DNA of 64,000 bases from Paenirhodobacter hankyongi (GTDB taxonomy: Bacteria; Pseudomonadota; Alphaproteobacteria; Rhodobacterales; Rhodobacteraceae): the NCBI RefSeq assembly GCF_003664585.1, contig NZ_RCHI01000001.1, positions 124,001-188,000 on the forward strand, given 5' to 3'. The translations under genes and the position numbers were made by a program. Below the pieces are notes generated by a model. The model worked only from the letters and a program-made list of their open reading frames with translations. It did no database searches and was not told the DNA's origin. Position 1 is the stretch's first letter. Each line of letters starts with the position of its first letter. This document shows, piece after piece, positions 63,381-64,000 of this stretch.

Positions 63381-64000
63381 TCAGAACCGGTCCTTGCGCG
63401 CCCGCGCCTCGGTGAAGGTGTCAAGCGCGCTTGCCTCGGGCGGCAGGCCGAGGGCGCGTTTCAGCGCCGGATCGGCGCCGCGCAGGAACGGGTTCGTCGC
63501 CAGTTCCAGATCCAGCCGGGCCGGCACCGTCGGCCGCCCCTCGGCGCGCAGCGCCTTCACCTCGGCCATCCGCGCGCGCAGGGCAGGGGCCTCGGGCTCG
63601 AGGCTCAGCGCGAAGCGGCCGTTCGCTTCGGTGTATTCGTGGCCCGAGCAGATCAGCGTGTCGCCCGGAAGCGCCGCCATCCGGGTCAGCGTCGCCAGCA
63701 TCTGCGCCGGGCTGCCCTCGAACAGCCGCCCGCAGCCCCAGCTCATCAGGCTGTCGCCCGAGAACAGGAGCCCCGCCCGCGGCATGTGAAAGGCGATGTG
63801 GCCGAGCGTGTGGCCCGCGGCATCGAGGATCTCGGTGCGGTGGCCCGCGACCTCGATCACCTGGCCCGGATGCACGGCCCGGGTCAGCGGCGGCAGCCGG
63901 TGCGCATCGGCCTCGGCGCCGATCACCGCCGCCCCGGTCGCGGCCGCGAGCGCCGGCACCCCGGCGATGTGATCGGAGTGGTGGTGGGTGAGCACGATCG
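63381..64000 (-). CDS. gloB: hydroxyacylglutathione hydrolase (glyoxalase II), N-terminus cut by the window edge
   Basis: About 206 visible residues of a metallo-beta-lactamase-fold hydrolase. LTHHHSDHIAG is the first metal-binding loop. AAGHTLGHIAFHMP, LFSGDSLMSWGCGRLFEG and CSGHEYTEANGRFAL are the later metal and glutathione segments, and ARLDLELATNPFLR is the GloB C-terminal motif. It hydrolyses S-D-lactoylglutathione to D-lactate and glutathione. The true N-terminus lies beyond 64000. Confidence 0.9.
   Translation of the reverse strand, partial: IVLTHHHSDHIAGVPALAAATGAAVIGAEADAHRLPPLTRAVHPGQVIEVAGHRTEILDAAGHTLGHIAFHMPRAGLLFSGDSLMSWGCGRLFEGSPAQMLATLTRMAALPGDTLICSGHEYTEANGRFALSLEPEAPALRARMAEVKALRAEGRPTVPARLDLELATNPFLRGADPALKRALGLPPEASALDTFTEARARKDRF

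Overview
The window is a gene-dense, high-GC stretch of chromosome, probably from a purple non-sulfur type alphaproteobacterium of the family Rhodobacteraceae (Rhodobacter or Cereibacter-like). The assignment rests on gene content: phbA/phbB next to each other, a 318-residue malyl-CoA lyase of the mcl1 type (ethylmalonyl-CoA pathway), ccmF/ccmH, ftsE-ftsX-plsC, a TIGR02302-type protein after lysA, and short start/stop overlaps throughout. No rRNA, CRISPR array, insertion sequence or prophage was seen; almost everything is core chromosome, with a few accessory inserts.

Layout. 1-10 kb: a truncated exported protein, an Orn/Lys/Arg decarboxylase, a ring-cleavage dioxygenase with a glutathionyl-hydroquinone reductase, a TPR protein overlapping ispE, polyprenyl diphosphate synthase, a DUF2007 protein with an N6-adenine methyltransferase, and a DUF465 protein. 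10-16 kb: a DMT exporter, phbB-phbA (polyhydroxybutyrate), a divergent EAL/PAS pair, and a TlpA-type thioredoxin. 16-26.5 kb: argH, two mini-lipoproteins, lysA, a TIGR02302 protein, a zinc-ribbon protein, ftsE-ftsX-plsC, and accA-sugE. 26.5-34 kb: a GyrI-like protein, mcl1, a D-glutamate/D-amino-acid catabolic operon (dgcN, dgcA, D-amino acid transaminase), and a membrane-anchored RTX protein with a small membrane protein beside it. 34-44 kb: an N-formylglutamate amidohydrolase, pyk, rpmI-rplT, pheS-X-pheT, a GMC oxidoreductase, a GFA protein, and a rhomboid protease. 44-52 kb: a META lipoprotein, a three-domain regulator divergent from gabT, an Lrp regulator, a MgtC/DUF4010 membrane protein, ccmF-ccmH, and an enoyl-CoA hydratase/isomerase. 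52-54.3 kb: tRNA-Leu(TAA), an AlgX/AlgJ-like SGNH protein, and tRNA-Glu(CTC). 54.4-64 kb: an ABC exporter, an acyl-CoA synthetase, an M23 endopeptidase, clpA, a CLC chloride/proton antiporter, and a truncated gloB.

The observation most worth following is X in pheS-X-pheT (38523-39227). It is a 234-residue protein with two membrane segments, no recognised family and roughly 45-48% GC in sampled lines within visibly GC-richer surroundings. It sits between the two phenylalanyl-tRNA synthetase subunit genes, with 4-base start/stop overlaps on both sides, so it is tied to translation of an essential enzyme. A second strong signal is a 17-bp hairpin (41691-41727) that buries the ribosome-binding site and ATG of the GMC oxidoreductase and is followed at once by a T run. 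Others are a MerR + XRE + cupin fusion regulator facing an 18-bp palindrome before gabT, a pair of TTGCGCAA boxes 22 bp apart upstream of phbA, a dyad in the mcl1/dgcN intergenic region, and several genes whose stop codon lies in the loop of a GC hairpin.
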